Part shown: positions 1-5,276 of the stretch, piece by piece
How the letters are laid out: every line of letters starts with the position of its first letter
How positions within the stretch are numbered: the stretch's first letter is position 1
Source of the DNA: UBA4124 sp052034745
GTDB taxonomy: Bacteria; Patescibacteriota; Minisyncoccia; Phycocordibacterales; UBA9973
DNA: 17,345 nt
Direction of reading: 5' to 3'
Assembly (NCBI GenBank): GCA_052034745.1
Contig: JBPOIF010000029.1
Span: 1-17,345, forward strand
Position numbers and translations under genes: made by a program
Notes under the pieces: model-generated
Database searches by the model: none
The model's input: the letters and a program-made list of their open reading frames with translations, nothing else
Told to the model about the DNA's origin: nothing

Positions 1-2
1 CC

Positions 3-92
3 GAGTCCTATAGCAAAGTACTCAAATCATTCCAATACACACCTGACCTTACTATTTTCAAGAATATTAAAATCGCAAAACTTTTGGGGTAG
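3..92 (+). CDS. C-terminal end of a gene running in from the left (partial)
   Basis: An open frame enters from the left edge and stops at TAG 90-92. The visible 29 residues end in IFKNIKIAKLLG, a plausible basic and hydrophobic C-terminus. A short hairpin with a T-rich tail follows at 127-146, fitting the end of a transcription unit. The fragment is too short to assign a family. Another forward frame is also open across this stretch, so the choice rests on amino-acid plausibility and on the terminator-like hairpin downstream. No function is proposed. Confidence 0.4.
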   Translation, partial: ESYSKVLKSFQYTPDLTIFKNIKIAKLLG

Positions 93-126
93 GATTTGGT
101 CACGAGGGAATTGCTGGCAGGATATT

Positions 127-146
127 AACTCCTGGGAGTTTTTGTT
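127..146 (+). terminator. Putative Rho-independent terminator
   Basis: AACTC-CTGG-GAGTT forms a 5-bp stem, possibly 6 bp with a tighter loop, followed by TTTGTT. It lies 35 nt after the stop of the partial gene. The stem is short, so the call is moderate. Nothing else was recognised between 93 and 257; an 8-nt direct repeat GGTCACGA occurs at 98-105 and 152-159. Confidence 0.45.
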
Positions 147-257
147 CTTGTGGTCACGAATCACTAAGCATAATCCTTCGCACGCTCGGATTCTGCAAAG
201 TGTTCGCAACCCCGCCTCGACTCGTCTACGACATCGTCTCCGGCTCGCCCAAGTACG

Positions 258-280
258 AAAAAATCCCACGCAGGTGGGAT
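258..280 (-). terminator. Rho-independent terminator of tRNA-Tyr
   Basis: The plus strand shows ATCCCAC-GCAG-GTGGGAT at 263-280 preceded by an A run at 258-263. On the minus strand this is a perfect 7-bp stem, 4-nt loop and T tract, 14 nt beyond the mature 3' end of the tRNA gene. It is placed to end the tRNA-Tyr transcript. Confidence 0.85.
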
Positions 281-293
281 GTTTTTCGTCTTG

Positions 294-377
294 TGCGCCG
301 GGCAGGATTTGAACCTGCGTAGCCCAAAGGGCGACAGATTTACAGTCTGTTGTAATTGACCGCTCTACCACCGACGC
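294..377 (-). tRNA. tRNA-Tyr (anticodon GUA)
   Basis: The minus strand gives a full class II cloverleaf of 84 nt. The acceptor stem GCGTCGG/CCGGCGC has one G-U pair. The D arm carries GG in its loop, the anticodon stem ACAGA/TCTGT encloses CTGTAAA with anticodon GTA, a GCCC-TTT-GGGC long variable arm follows, and the T arm is CAGG-TTCAAAT-CCTG. A long variable arm with GUA is diagnostic of bacterial tRNA-Tyr. The gene does not encode CCA (ACAA follows the acceptor stem), so a CCA-adding enzyme must complete the 3' end. It is a single-gene unit with an extended -10 promoter at 405-413 and its own terminator. Confidence 0.95.
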
Positions 378-404
378 ATATTTTTTTGGAAGGGAACAGG
401 TACG

Positions 405-413
405 ATAGTACCA
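405..413 (-). promoter_or_regulatory. Extended -10 promoter for tRNA-Tyr
   Basis: The minus strand reads TGG-TACTAT, a TGn extended -10 box, about 27 nt before the mature tRNA 5' end, leaving a short 5' leader. No convincing -35 is visible. Confidence 0.45.
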
Positions 414-447
414 CAGAGGAGATTTTTTTTCTATAGGGGCAGTCCTG

Positions 448-456
448 TGGTATAGT
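448..456 (+). promoter_or_regulatory. Extended -10 promoter for the acidic small ORF
   Basis: TG-G-TATAGT matches the extended -10 consensus. Expected transcription start is near 463, leaving a leader of about 13 nt before ATG 476. It is divergent from the tRNA-Tyr promoter, with the two -10 boxes about 40 nt apart. Confidence 0.5.
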
Positions 457-475
457 GAGAGCAAATTTTTGTACT

Positions 476-661
476 ATGTCTCTGAGAGAATATGACGCTC
501 TTCACATTCCGGACAAGGAGGATGATGATTTCCCTGTTGTTTCTCCCTTTGAAGAAAAGGGAGGCTCAAGTTTTGCAGGAACAGGACCTTCGTTTCCACA
601 CCTTATTCCTTCTGATGAAGAAGAAGCGGATGAAGAGTTCCCATCGCCTCCCGCAGCGTGA
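476..661 (+). CDS. Small acidic, proline-rich protein of unknown function
   Basis: This is a 61-residue ORF, MSLREYDALHIPDKEDDDFP onward, rich in Asp, Glu, Pro and Ser and ending PSPPAA. It has no membrane segment and no recognisable domain, and it looks intrinsically disordered. The start at 476 is chosen because an upstream in-frame ATG at 455 lies inside the -10 box. The gene sits between its own extended -10 promoter and a strong terminator that begins 20 nt after its TGA stop, so it looks like a complete single-gene unit. An overlapping longer frame from 492 is rejected because it reads through that terminator. The protein could be a disordered regulator or a nucleic-acid mimic, but nothing in the sequence shows this. 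Confidence 0.6.
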   Translation: MSLREYDALHIPDKEDDDFPVVSPFEEKGGSSFAGTGPSFPHLIPSDEEEADEEFPSPPAA

Positions 662-681
662 CCTTTCTCGCTTGCCCGCAG

Positions 682-720
682 ACACTCCCGTTGGTTTTAC
701 CAGCGGGGGTGTTTTTGTTT
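682..720 (+). terminator. Strong Rho-independent terminator
   Basis: ACACTCCCGTTGGT (682-695), loop TTT, and ACCAGCGGGGGTGT (699-712) form a 14-bp stem with two T-G pairs, followed by TTTTGTTT. It closes the small acidic ORF and separates it from the sensor gene, whose start must therefore lie downstream. Confidence 0.88.
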
Positions 721-752
721 ACTTCCCTCTGGTGGCGGTGTACCATTTGTAT

Positions 753-1802
753 ATGCACCAATCACGCTTTGCTCTCTCACTTATTATTTCATACGCGGTC
801 ATTGCACTCGTTGCAATCATCACGATCGCCTTTCTTTCAAATCGTATCGATAACACACAGCGATCGCTGCTGCTTGTTCAGACAAAGCAGGCATCGCTTC
901 TTGTTCATGATGATGCGATTGCTTCACTTTCTGCAAGCACTGCTGACCTATCAAATCCTGTCTATCAGCATTTGAAACACACACTCACACAGTTTCGCGA
1001 AGCAAATCCCGACGCCCGTTTTGTCTACGTGATGGGGTATCACCCAGAACTGCGCACGCAGTTTTTCTATGTCGATTCGGAGCAGGTGAACTCTTTGGAT
1101 TATTCACCACCAGGACAGCTCTTCCCTGATACACGATCAGAAGACATTGAGCGGTACCTCGCCGGCGCACCGTATACTGATGGTCCATATGAGGATAGTT
1201 GGGGACAGTGGGTCTCGGGATATGTTCCCGTGCTTGATGCATCGGGCAAGACCGCCTATATGGTAGGGATCGATATTGCCACAAGTGTATGGCGTGCGCA
1301 GATCGGCTTTGCTCGTACCATGGTCGCGATTATTGCAGTACTGCTCGCAATTATTGCGACGATTGTTGCGAGAGCATTTCATCGTCGAGGCGATTCGATC
1401 ACCGCATTGTCATTCAAAAATCAAAGACTCGAGAAGTCACAATCAAATCTCAAGCAGGTTCAATCGATGGCGCACCTCGGCTCTGTTGTCTTTTATCTCG
1501 CCGATCACACTGCAGTGCTTGATGAGCAGTTTCGCTCTATTGTCGGATCAAACAACGAAGGTCGGGTGCCACTCGCTTCATTTGTTGAAGCAGCACACCC
1601 TGATGACAAAGAGCGCTTGAGTGCCATGATCGATGAAATCACAAGTACTGATATCGTCTATGCATGGGCTGATGTGAGACTGGGCTCTCTTGAACATGGC
1701 TTTCGCACATTTCATCTCTATGGTAATGTCAAACGCAAGGCAGATGGGAGCGCAGAACGTTTCGACGGTATCATGCAGGACATCACTGACCTCAAACAAT
1801 AA
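753..1802 (+). CDS. Membrane sensor protein: extracytoplasmic Cache-like domain plus cytoplasmic PAS, no output domain
   Basis: 349 aa. TM1 is at about 7-29. An extracytoplasmic region (about 32-186) contains FVYVMGYHPE and a WGQWVSGYVPVLDASGKTAY stretch leading to VGIDI, typical of Cache/CHASE-type ligand-binding sensors. TM2 is at about 188-208, then a short coiled coil (about 215-238) and a PAS domain ending in the PAC-like FDGIMQDITDLKQ. Related proteins usually continue into a histidine kinase or GGDEF domain, but here the protein stops exactly at the end of the PAS. The start at 753 is chosen because the frame upstream crosses a terminator and because a weak -10 (TACCAT, 741-746) lies 6 nt before it. 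The rRNA methylase follows after 11 nt, probably in the same transcript. The signal and partner are unknown. Confidence 0.8.
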   Translation: MHQSRFALSLIISYAVIALVAIITIAFLSNRIDNTQRSLLLVQTKQASLLVHDDAIASLSASTADLSNPVYQHLKHTLTQFREANPDARFVYVMGYHPELRTQFFYVDSEQVNSLDYSPPGQLFPDTRSEDIERYLAGAPYTDGPYEDSWGQWVSGYVPVLDASGKTAYMVGIDIATSVWRAQIGFARTMVAIIAVLLAIIATIVARAFHRRGDSITALSFKNQRLEKSQSNLKQVQSMAHLGSVVFYLADHTAVLDEQFRSIVGSNNEGRVPLASFVEAAHPDDKERLSAMIDEITSTDIVYAWADVRLGSLEHGFRTFHLYGNVKRKADGSAERFDGIMQDITDLKQ

Positions 1803-1813
1803 TTTTTTACGCT

Positions 1814-2560
1814 ATGGCACTCAAAGAAGAAAAGATATATCTCTATGGAAAACATGCGCTTCGTGAAGCGTTTCTCGGCAACCCTGCGTCGATTCGCAAG
1901 GTTTTTCTCGATCGCAACGCACAAGCAGATCGTGAGATCACCGACTTGCTGACACAGCACAACGTAGTCTTCACTCCGATGAAAGAAGAGAAAAAGGGAG
2001 CCAAGGTCGCAAGTGATGCGGTACACCAAGGGGTGATCGCAGAGCTCGATCAACAAGGTCTCTATACGAACCTTGAGAGCGTCCTGTCACAATCTCGCGC
2101 GGGCAATCCGTGCCTAGTGCTCCTCGATGAACTTCAAGATCCGCACAATGTCGGGGCAATCATTCGAAGTGCTGCAGCCTTTGGTGCGAGCGCTATCCTG
2201 ATGCCAGAGCACAACCAAGCACCGATTACCGGTGTGGTGATCAAGACCTCTGCCGGCATGGCGCTGCGAATGCCGATTGTCCGCATCGGCAATGTGAACC
2301 AGACACTTCGTACGCTCAAAGACGATCACGGCTTTTGGGTCTACGGACTTGCGATGGGAGGGGAGAGTCGCCTCAAAGATACTGTCTTTGATACACCCGT
2401 TGTGTTTGTTGTTGGAAACGAATCGACCGGTGTCCGCGAAAAGACACTTGAACTTTGCGATGTGAAGCTTTCGATTCCGATGGATCCAAAGTGCGAATCA
2501 TTAAACGCAGCAACCGCAACGAGCGTCGTCCTGTACGAATGGTCTCGAAGTAGACTGTAA
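1814..2560 (+). CDS. rlmB: TrmH/SpoU-family rRNA 2'-O-methyltransferase (RlmB-like)
   Basis: 248 aa, normal for the family. The N-terminus (KIYLYGKHALREAF) is the SpoU substrate-binding domain. The SPOUT catalytic motifs are all present: motif 1 DPHNVGAIIRSAAAFGA (about 108-124, with the catalytic-type Asn and Arg), motif 2 VVFVVGNESTGVRE, and motif 3 SIPMDPKCESLNAATATSVV near the C-terminus, which forms the knotted AdoMet site. Family members methylate ribose 2'-O in 23S rRNA (G2251 for RlmB) or in tRNA, and RlmB is the closest match by layout. The gene starts 11 nt after the sensor gene without a clear RBS, so it probably shares its transcript, and it ends at a strong bidirectional terminator. 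The exact target nucleotide cannot be read from sequence. Confidence 0.92.
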   Translation: MALKEEKIYLYGKHALREAFLGNPASIRKVFLDRNAQADREITDLLTQHNVVFTPMKEEKKGAKVASDAVHQGVIAELDQQGLYTNLESVLSQSRAGNPCLVLLDELQDPHNVGAIIRSAAAFGASAILMPEHNQAPITGVVIKTSAGMALRMPIVRIGNVNQTLRTLKDDHGFWVYGLAMGGESRLKDTVFDTPVVFVVGNESTGVREKTLELCDVKLSIPMDPKCESLNAATATSVVLYEWSRSRL

Positions 2561-2569
2561 AAAAAGAAG

Positions 2570-2606
2570 ATCCCCGCACACCGTAAGTGGTGAGCGGGGA
2601 TTTTTT
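2570..2606. terminator. Bidirectional Rho-independent terminator
   Basis: ATCCCCGC (2570-2577) pairs with GCGGGGAT (2594-2601), extended by CACC/GGTG inside. T6 follows on the plus strand, and an A-rich tract lies upstream for the minus strand. It ends the rlmB-like gene and the convergent membrane protein gene, whose stop codon overlaps the T run. Confidence 0.9.
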
Positions 2607-2925
2607 AGATGACATCGTGGCGCCGGAGCGTTCCGATGATGGCACCGACAGCAATGATGGTGGCATGGAATACATATCCGAGGATAAGAGCAAGTGTTTT
2701 GCTCCATCCAAAGTATGCTACGGTGAGTGGCTTTAGGAGCATTCCCGCAATGGGTGCACCACACACAATAATTAGGATACCAACCACTACCGCATAGGCT
2801 TTGATAGTATCTTCTTTTGTTTCGATGGTGTCGCAGGCTATGTATCCGAGAAGAATACTAAAACAAAATCCCACCATTACCATTACTATCCCAACCATTT
2901 GAATGTTAATAACACTGAAGTACAT
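2605..2925 (-). CDS. Small integral membrane protein of unknown function
   Basis: 106 aa with three hydrophobic stretches: about residues 8-30 (MVGIVMVMVGFCFSILLGYI), 43-66 (AYAVVVGILIIVCGAPIAGM) and 75-98 (LALILGYVFHATIIAVGAII). A short charged loop lies at 33-41 and the tail is basic (LRRHDVI). No enzymatic motif is seen. It has a near-consensus minus-strand promoter (2942-2969) about 10 nt before the expected transcript start, and it shares the terminator at 2570-2606 with rlmB. It is divergent from gltX. The clean promoter and terminator argue that it is real although no family is recognised. Confidence 0.75.
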   Translation of the reverse strand: MYFSVINIQMVGIVMVMVGFCFSILLGYIACDTIETKEDTIKAYAVVVGILIIVCGAPIAGMLLKPLTVAYFGWSKTLALILGYVFHATIIAVGAIIGTLRRHDVI

Positions 2926-2941
2926 ATGAGTATTTTTCTTT

Positions 2942-2969
2942 ACTCTAGCAAGTTGGTTGGCGCTGTCAA
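2942..2969 (-). promoter_or_regulatory. Sigma-70-type promoter for the small membrane protein
   Basis: The minus strand reads TTGACA (2964-2969), a 16-nt spacer ending in TGC, and TAGAGT (2942-2947). This is a full -35 and an extended -10. Predicted start is near 2935, about 10 nt before the ATG at 2925. Confidence 0.8.
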
Positions 2970-2998
2970 ACTGCTTACTTTAAAAGGGGGCAGTGGTC

Positions 2999-3007
2999 TG
3001 CTATGAT
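2999..3007 (+). promoter_or_regulatory. Extended -10 promoter for gltX, leaderless spacing
   Basis: TG-C-TATGAT ends 7 nt before ATG 3015, so transcription would begin at or within a base or two of the start codon. No clear -35 is seen. The in-frame ATGs at 3003 and 3006 lie inside this -10 box and are unlikely to be transcribed. Confidence 0.7.
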
Positions 3008-3014
3008 GGCTTAT

Positions 3015-4355
3015 ATGGCACAGATTGTTACTCGTTTTGCTCCAAGTCCGACAGGCAAGCTCCACTCGGGCGCGTACCGCACCGCTATTTTCGCGTACCT
3101 CTTTGCGCGAAAGCATGGGGGCGAGTTTGTCCTGCGTATCGAAGATACCGACAAAGAGCGTTCACTCAAAGAACATGAGGATAACATATTGGATTCGCTC
3201 GCATGGCTCGGGCTCGAGTATGATCGCTTCTATCGACAGAGCGAGCAGGTACTCCGTCACAAAGAAGTCCTTGAGAAAATGATCGCTGATGGTCACGCAT
3301 ATATTTCTCGCGAAGAAGCAAAGGATGGCAGTGGAGTAATCAAAGAAATCGTTCGTTTCAAGAACCCAAATATCTCGGTGACATTTCATGATGAGATCAA
3401 AGGTGCGGTAACGATGGACACGACCGATCTCGGGGATTTTGTTGTCGCAAAAAATATCAACGAACCACTCTTTCACCTCGCGGTTGTTGTCGATGATTTC
3501 GATGAAGGGGTCACCCATGTTGTTCGTGGCGAAGACCATGTCTCAAATACTCCTCGTCAGATACTCATCCAGCGTGCAATCGGCGCACCGACACCAGTAT
3601 ATGCACACCTCCCGCTTGTGCTTGGTCTCGACAAGCAGAAGCTCTCGAAGCGCAAAGGCGCACTCGCAGTCACCGAATACCGCGACAAAGGATATCTCCC
3701 TGAAGCACTGCTCAACATGGTCTCGATGGTGGGATGGAACCCTGGCACCGAACAAGAACTCTTTTCAAAACAAGAACTCATCGCATCTTTTGATCTTGCA
3801 AAGGTACAAAAATCTCCTGCAGTATTTAACGAAGAGAAACTCAATTGGTTCAACCGCGAGTACATCAAACGTCTTTCACAAAAAGAGTTTTGGGATCATG
3901 CGCACCACGCGCTCTTTGGAAGTGTTGTCTCCGATACAGAACCTGCACGCGAGATGCTCAAGAAACTCGAACCGCTCATTCGCGAGCGACTCACCACATT
4001 TGCTGATATGCAGATGCTCTTTGGGCGAGCTGATGGGAGTGCGATAGGGGAGTTTGATTATTTCTTCCAAACACCAACAGTGTCAGACACGATGATTGTC
4101 TGGAAAGATGACACGCTCGAGAATGCAAAGAAACACATTGCGCATGTTGCTACCATACTCGCGACAGTGCCAGAAGATACTTGGAATGCAGTTTCTATCA
4201 AAGCATCAGTAATGTCGTATGCAGAAGCAGAGGGGAAGGGGAATGTCTTGTGGCCAGTGCGTGTCACTCTTTCAGGACGTGAGAAGTCGTCGGATCCATT
4301 TGAGATCGCAGAGATCCTCGGTAAAGAGGAGACACTGAAACGTCTTTCAAAGTAA
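3015..4355 (+). CDS. gltX: Glutamyl-tRNA synthetase (GluRS)
   Basis: 446 aa class I aminoacyl-tRNA synthetase that charges tRNA with glutamate in the cytoplasm. The HIGH-type motif is FAPSPTGKLHSG (8-19), followed by RIEDTDKERS (about 41-50), the HVVRGEDHV block, and the KMSKS-type loop KLSKRKG (209-215). The C-terminal half is the usual helical anticodon-binding region, and the length is slightly short for the family. The segment around residues 95-105, often a Cys-rich zinc site in GluRS, has no cysteines here. The start at 3015 gives the canonical MAQIVTRFAPSP N-terminus and fits the -10 box 7 nt upstream; ATGs at 3003 and 3006 are rejected. In bacteria lacking GlnRS this enzyme often also charges tRNA-Gln for amidation, which cannot be judged from this window. 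Confidence 0.97.
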   Translation: MAQIVTRFAPSPTGKLHSGAYRTAIFAYLFARKHGGEFVLRIEDTDKERSLKEHEDNILDSLAWLGLEYDRFYRQSEQVLRHKEVLEKMIADGHAYISREEAKDGSGVIKEIVRFKNPNISVTFHDEIKGAVTMDTTDLGDFVVAKNINEPLFHLAVVVDDFDEGVTHVVRGEDHVSNTPRQILIQRAIGAPTPVYAHLPLVLGLDKQKLSKRKGALAVTEYRDKGYLPEALLNMVSMVGWNPGTEQELFSKQELIASFDLAKVQKSPAVFNEEKLNWFNREYIKRLSQKEFWDHAHHALFGSVVSDTEPAREMLKKLEPLIRERLTTFADMQMLFGRADGSAIGEFDYFFQTPTVSDTMIVWKDDTLENAKKHIAHVATILATVPEDTWNAVSIKASVMSYAEAEGKGNVLWPVRVTLSGREKSSDPFEIAEILGKEETLKRLSK

Positions 4356-4369
4356 GGAACAAGAGGTGC

Positions 4370-4397
4370 TTGACAATTATATTATATCTGATATAAT
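4370..4397 (+). promoter_or_regulatory. Fully consensus promoter overlapping a palindrome
   Basis: TTGACA (4370-4375), a 16-nt spacer, and TGA-TATAAT (4389-4397) give a perfect -35 and a perfect extended -10, the strongest promoter in the window. The spacer and -10 form a perfect inverted repeat ATATTATATC-T-GATATAATAT, which could be an operator or simply a product of the TA-rich -10. It starts 15 nt after the gltX stop and drives the 4404-4778 region. Confidence 0.88.
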
Positions 4398-4417
4398 ATA
4401 TCTAAAGTATTGAAAAC

Positions 4418-4543
4418 ATGCCTCAAGTAACCGGGTATCTGCATCTGCTGGTTTTTAACTAGCGGGCAGAAACTTTAAAACAAATTTATGCCGCAAGTAT
4501 TTTTTTTCCTGCACCGCCTGACATTGTATTAGGTATGCAGAAG
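4418..4543 (+). repeat. Tandem diverged repeat carrying two related 14-codon ORFs
   Basis: Two copies start at ATG 4418 and ATG 4488 (70 nt apart). Copy 1 encodes MPQVTGYLHLLVFN-stop and copy 2 encodes MPQVFFFLHRLTLY-stop: the same length, with 7 of 14 residues identical (MPQV, L8, H9, L11). Both copies form a CUGC...GCAG hairpin with the stop codon near its 3' side, and GCAGAA follows in both. A more degraded third copy (GCAGAAGCAAATTT, then TTCCTGC and TTATTAGG) seems to follow at about 4537-4570 with an internal deletion. No Shine-Dalgarno sequence precedes either ATG. Confidence 0.55.
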
Positions 4544-4682
4544 CAAATTTTCCTGCTGATATTTATTAGGTTTGTCGTACTCCTGAGGCTGAAAACGACC
4601 AGAACCGTTGCACCTTATAAAGAAAACTACACTGCCGATTCAGGCATGATGGGACAATCCCATCACAAAACAAAACAAGAAT

Positions 4683-4778
4683 AAACCCCACCCAGGACGG
4701 GCCCCCATCCAACTGCGTACAACAACTCGAGAGTTGGACGCACGACGCATATCCAACTGGTTTGGGGTTTTCTTTTTT
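4683..4778 (+). terminator. Terminator with a long, possibly switching, apical structure
   Basis: AAACCCC (4683-4689) pairs with GGGGTTT (4764-4770), extended by CCAG (4692-4695) with CTGG (4757-4760), followed by T-C-T6. The enclosed region contains three copies of CAACT (in TCCAACT at 4708 and 4752, and CAACT at 4723) that can each pair with AGTTG at 4732-4736. Pairing to the third copy would compete with the base of the terminator stem. Confidence 0.65.
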
Positions 4779-4795
4779 AAAAGTAAGAAAGCAAT

Positions 4796-4824
4796 AAAAA
4801 AGCCCCGACATCGGTCGGGGTTTT
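4796..4824. terminator. Bidirectional Rho-independent terminator
   Basis: CCCCGAC (4803-4809), loop ATCG, and GTCGGGG (4814-4820) form a perfect 7-bp stem with TTTT then GTTTT on the plus side and A6 on the other side. It ends the minus-strand gene at 4876-5193 and is a backstop for the plus-strand RNA. A second GC-rich hairpin (CCGCC/GGCGG, 4866-4884, followed by TTTCTTT) lies between here and that gene. Confidence 0.9.
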
Positions 4825-4875
4825 GTTTTCTGGTTTTATCTCTTCTTTTCAGTACATTTGTCGCGCCGCCACGCG

Positions 4876-5193
4876 CTAAGGCGGGGTTTCTTTCTGCTTA
4901 CCATAGGTTGGCTCCTTCTTTTGGATCAACGCAATGGCTTGCTGTGAAATAAACTGCGCAGGCGGAATTGCCGTATTTTTCGCCAAGACAAGAGGAGTTG
5001 TTATTGTCCCTTTCGAGACGAACAGGTACTTCTCTGTGGGCGGTGCAGGTTGTGCAGGCGACGGAAGGACATTGTTCCGTTTGTCATCCGGAGATAACAT
5101 TTTTTTCGGAAGTGTGTCAGGAACTATCCGTGCCTGTGAATCAAAAAAGAACAAATGTACCAAAACGATCGAAGACCATCTTTTTACTGACAT
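4876..5193 (-). CDS. Small proline-rich exported or membrane-anchored protein, unknown function
   Basis: 105 aa on the minus strand. The N-terminus MSVKRWSSIVLVHLFFFDSQA looks like a short signal or anchor (basic start, about 11 hydrophobic residues). The remainder is rich in Pro, Lys and Thr (LPSPAQPAPPTEK), with a possible short beta segment (KYLFVSKGTITTPLVLA) and the tail KQKETPP. No family is recognised. The start at 5193 is chosen over ATG 5220 because 5218-5220 overlaps the -10 box. A full consensus promoter (5219-5246) and the terminator at 4796-4824 bracket it. A hydrophobic core this short is only marginal for secretion. Confidence 0.6.
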   Translation of the reverse strand: MSVKRWSSIVLVHLFFFDSQARIVPDTLPKKMLSPDDKRNNVLPSPAQPAPPTEKYLFVSKGTITTPLVLAKNTAIPPAQFISQQAIALIQKKEPTYGKQKETPP

Positions 5194-5218
5194 GGCGTTC
5201 GGTTTTGGTGAGAACCAC

Positions 5219-5246
5219 ATATTAGCACTACGCTATTTTTTGTCAA
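5219..5246 (-). promoter_or_regulatory. Consensus promoter for the small proline-rich gene
   Basis: The minus strand reads TTGACA (5241-5246), a 16-nt spacer ending in TGC, and TAATAT (5219-5224), giving an extended -10. Predicted transcript start is near 5212, about 19 nt before ATG 5193. Its -35 overlaps the -35 of the divergent helicase promoter. Confidence 0.8.
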
Positions 5247-5269
5247 ACAGGGGCAAGGCATGGGACAAT
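5240..5269 (+). promoter_or_regulatory. Promoter for the PIF1-type helicase, leaderless spacing
   Basis: TTGTCA (5240-5245), an 18-nt spacer, and TGG-GACAAT (-10 at 5264-5269). The -10 ends 7 nt before GTG 5277, the same geometry seen at gltX and hsdR. It shares five -35 bases with the opposite-strand promoter. Confidence 0.6.
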
Positions 5270-5276
5270 CATCTCT

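Larger units (their letters stand above)
4404..4778 (+). ncRNA. Candidate structured RNA of about 375 nt with embedded micro-ORFs
   Basis: There is no conventional gene from 4356 to 4875. A consensus promoter predicts a transcript from about 4404 to the T run at 4773-4778. Helices visible in it include CUGC/GCAG enclosing GCUGGUU-UUU-AACUAGC (4439-4470), a similar CUGC...GCAG hairpin in the second repeat, a perfect 8-bp stem UGAUGGGA-CAA-UCCCAUCA (4647-4665), and a large terminal stem (4683-4770). Three short ORFs lie on it: 14 aa (4418-4462), 14 aa (4488-4532) and 49 aa (4535-4684, hydrophobic start MQKQIFLLIFIRFVVLL). No tmRNA, RNase P or SRP RNA signatures were found. It may be a regulatory RNA, a micropeptide mRNA, or both. 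Transcription is well supported by promoter and terminator, but function is unknown. Confidence 0.6.

Noticed and set aside
27..464. Minus-strand ORF of 145 codons over the left edge
   Set aside because: It runs straight through the tRNA-Tyr gene and its terminator, and the opposite frame reads RRAGFEPA, the well-known spurious peptide from antisense tRNA sequence.
492..752. 87-codon N-terminal extension of the sensor gene
   Set aside because: It overlaps the acidic small ORF in another frame and crosses the 14-bp terminator at 682-720. Its residues look random, and a signal-anchor start lies at ATG 753.
3003..3014. Upstream start codons for gltX
   Set aside because: Both ATGs lie within the -10 box, and MAQIVTRFAPSPTG from 3015 is the normal GluRS N-terminus.
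4404..4778. tmRNA, RNase P RNA or SRP RNA in the gene-free stretch after gltX
   Set aside because: No tRNA-like TTCGA-type T loop with an acceptor end, no RNase P GAGGAAAGTC-type core and no SRP GGTCAGG/GGAAGCAG loop could be found on either strand.
4566..4952. Overlapping ORFs at 4566-4811 (minus) and 4734-4952 (plus)
   Set aside because: Both run through one or both of the strong terminator hairpins at 4683-4824, and their residue content looks like translated hairpins.
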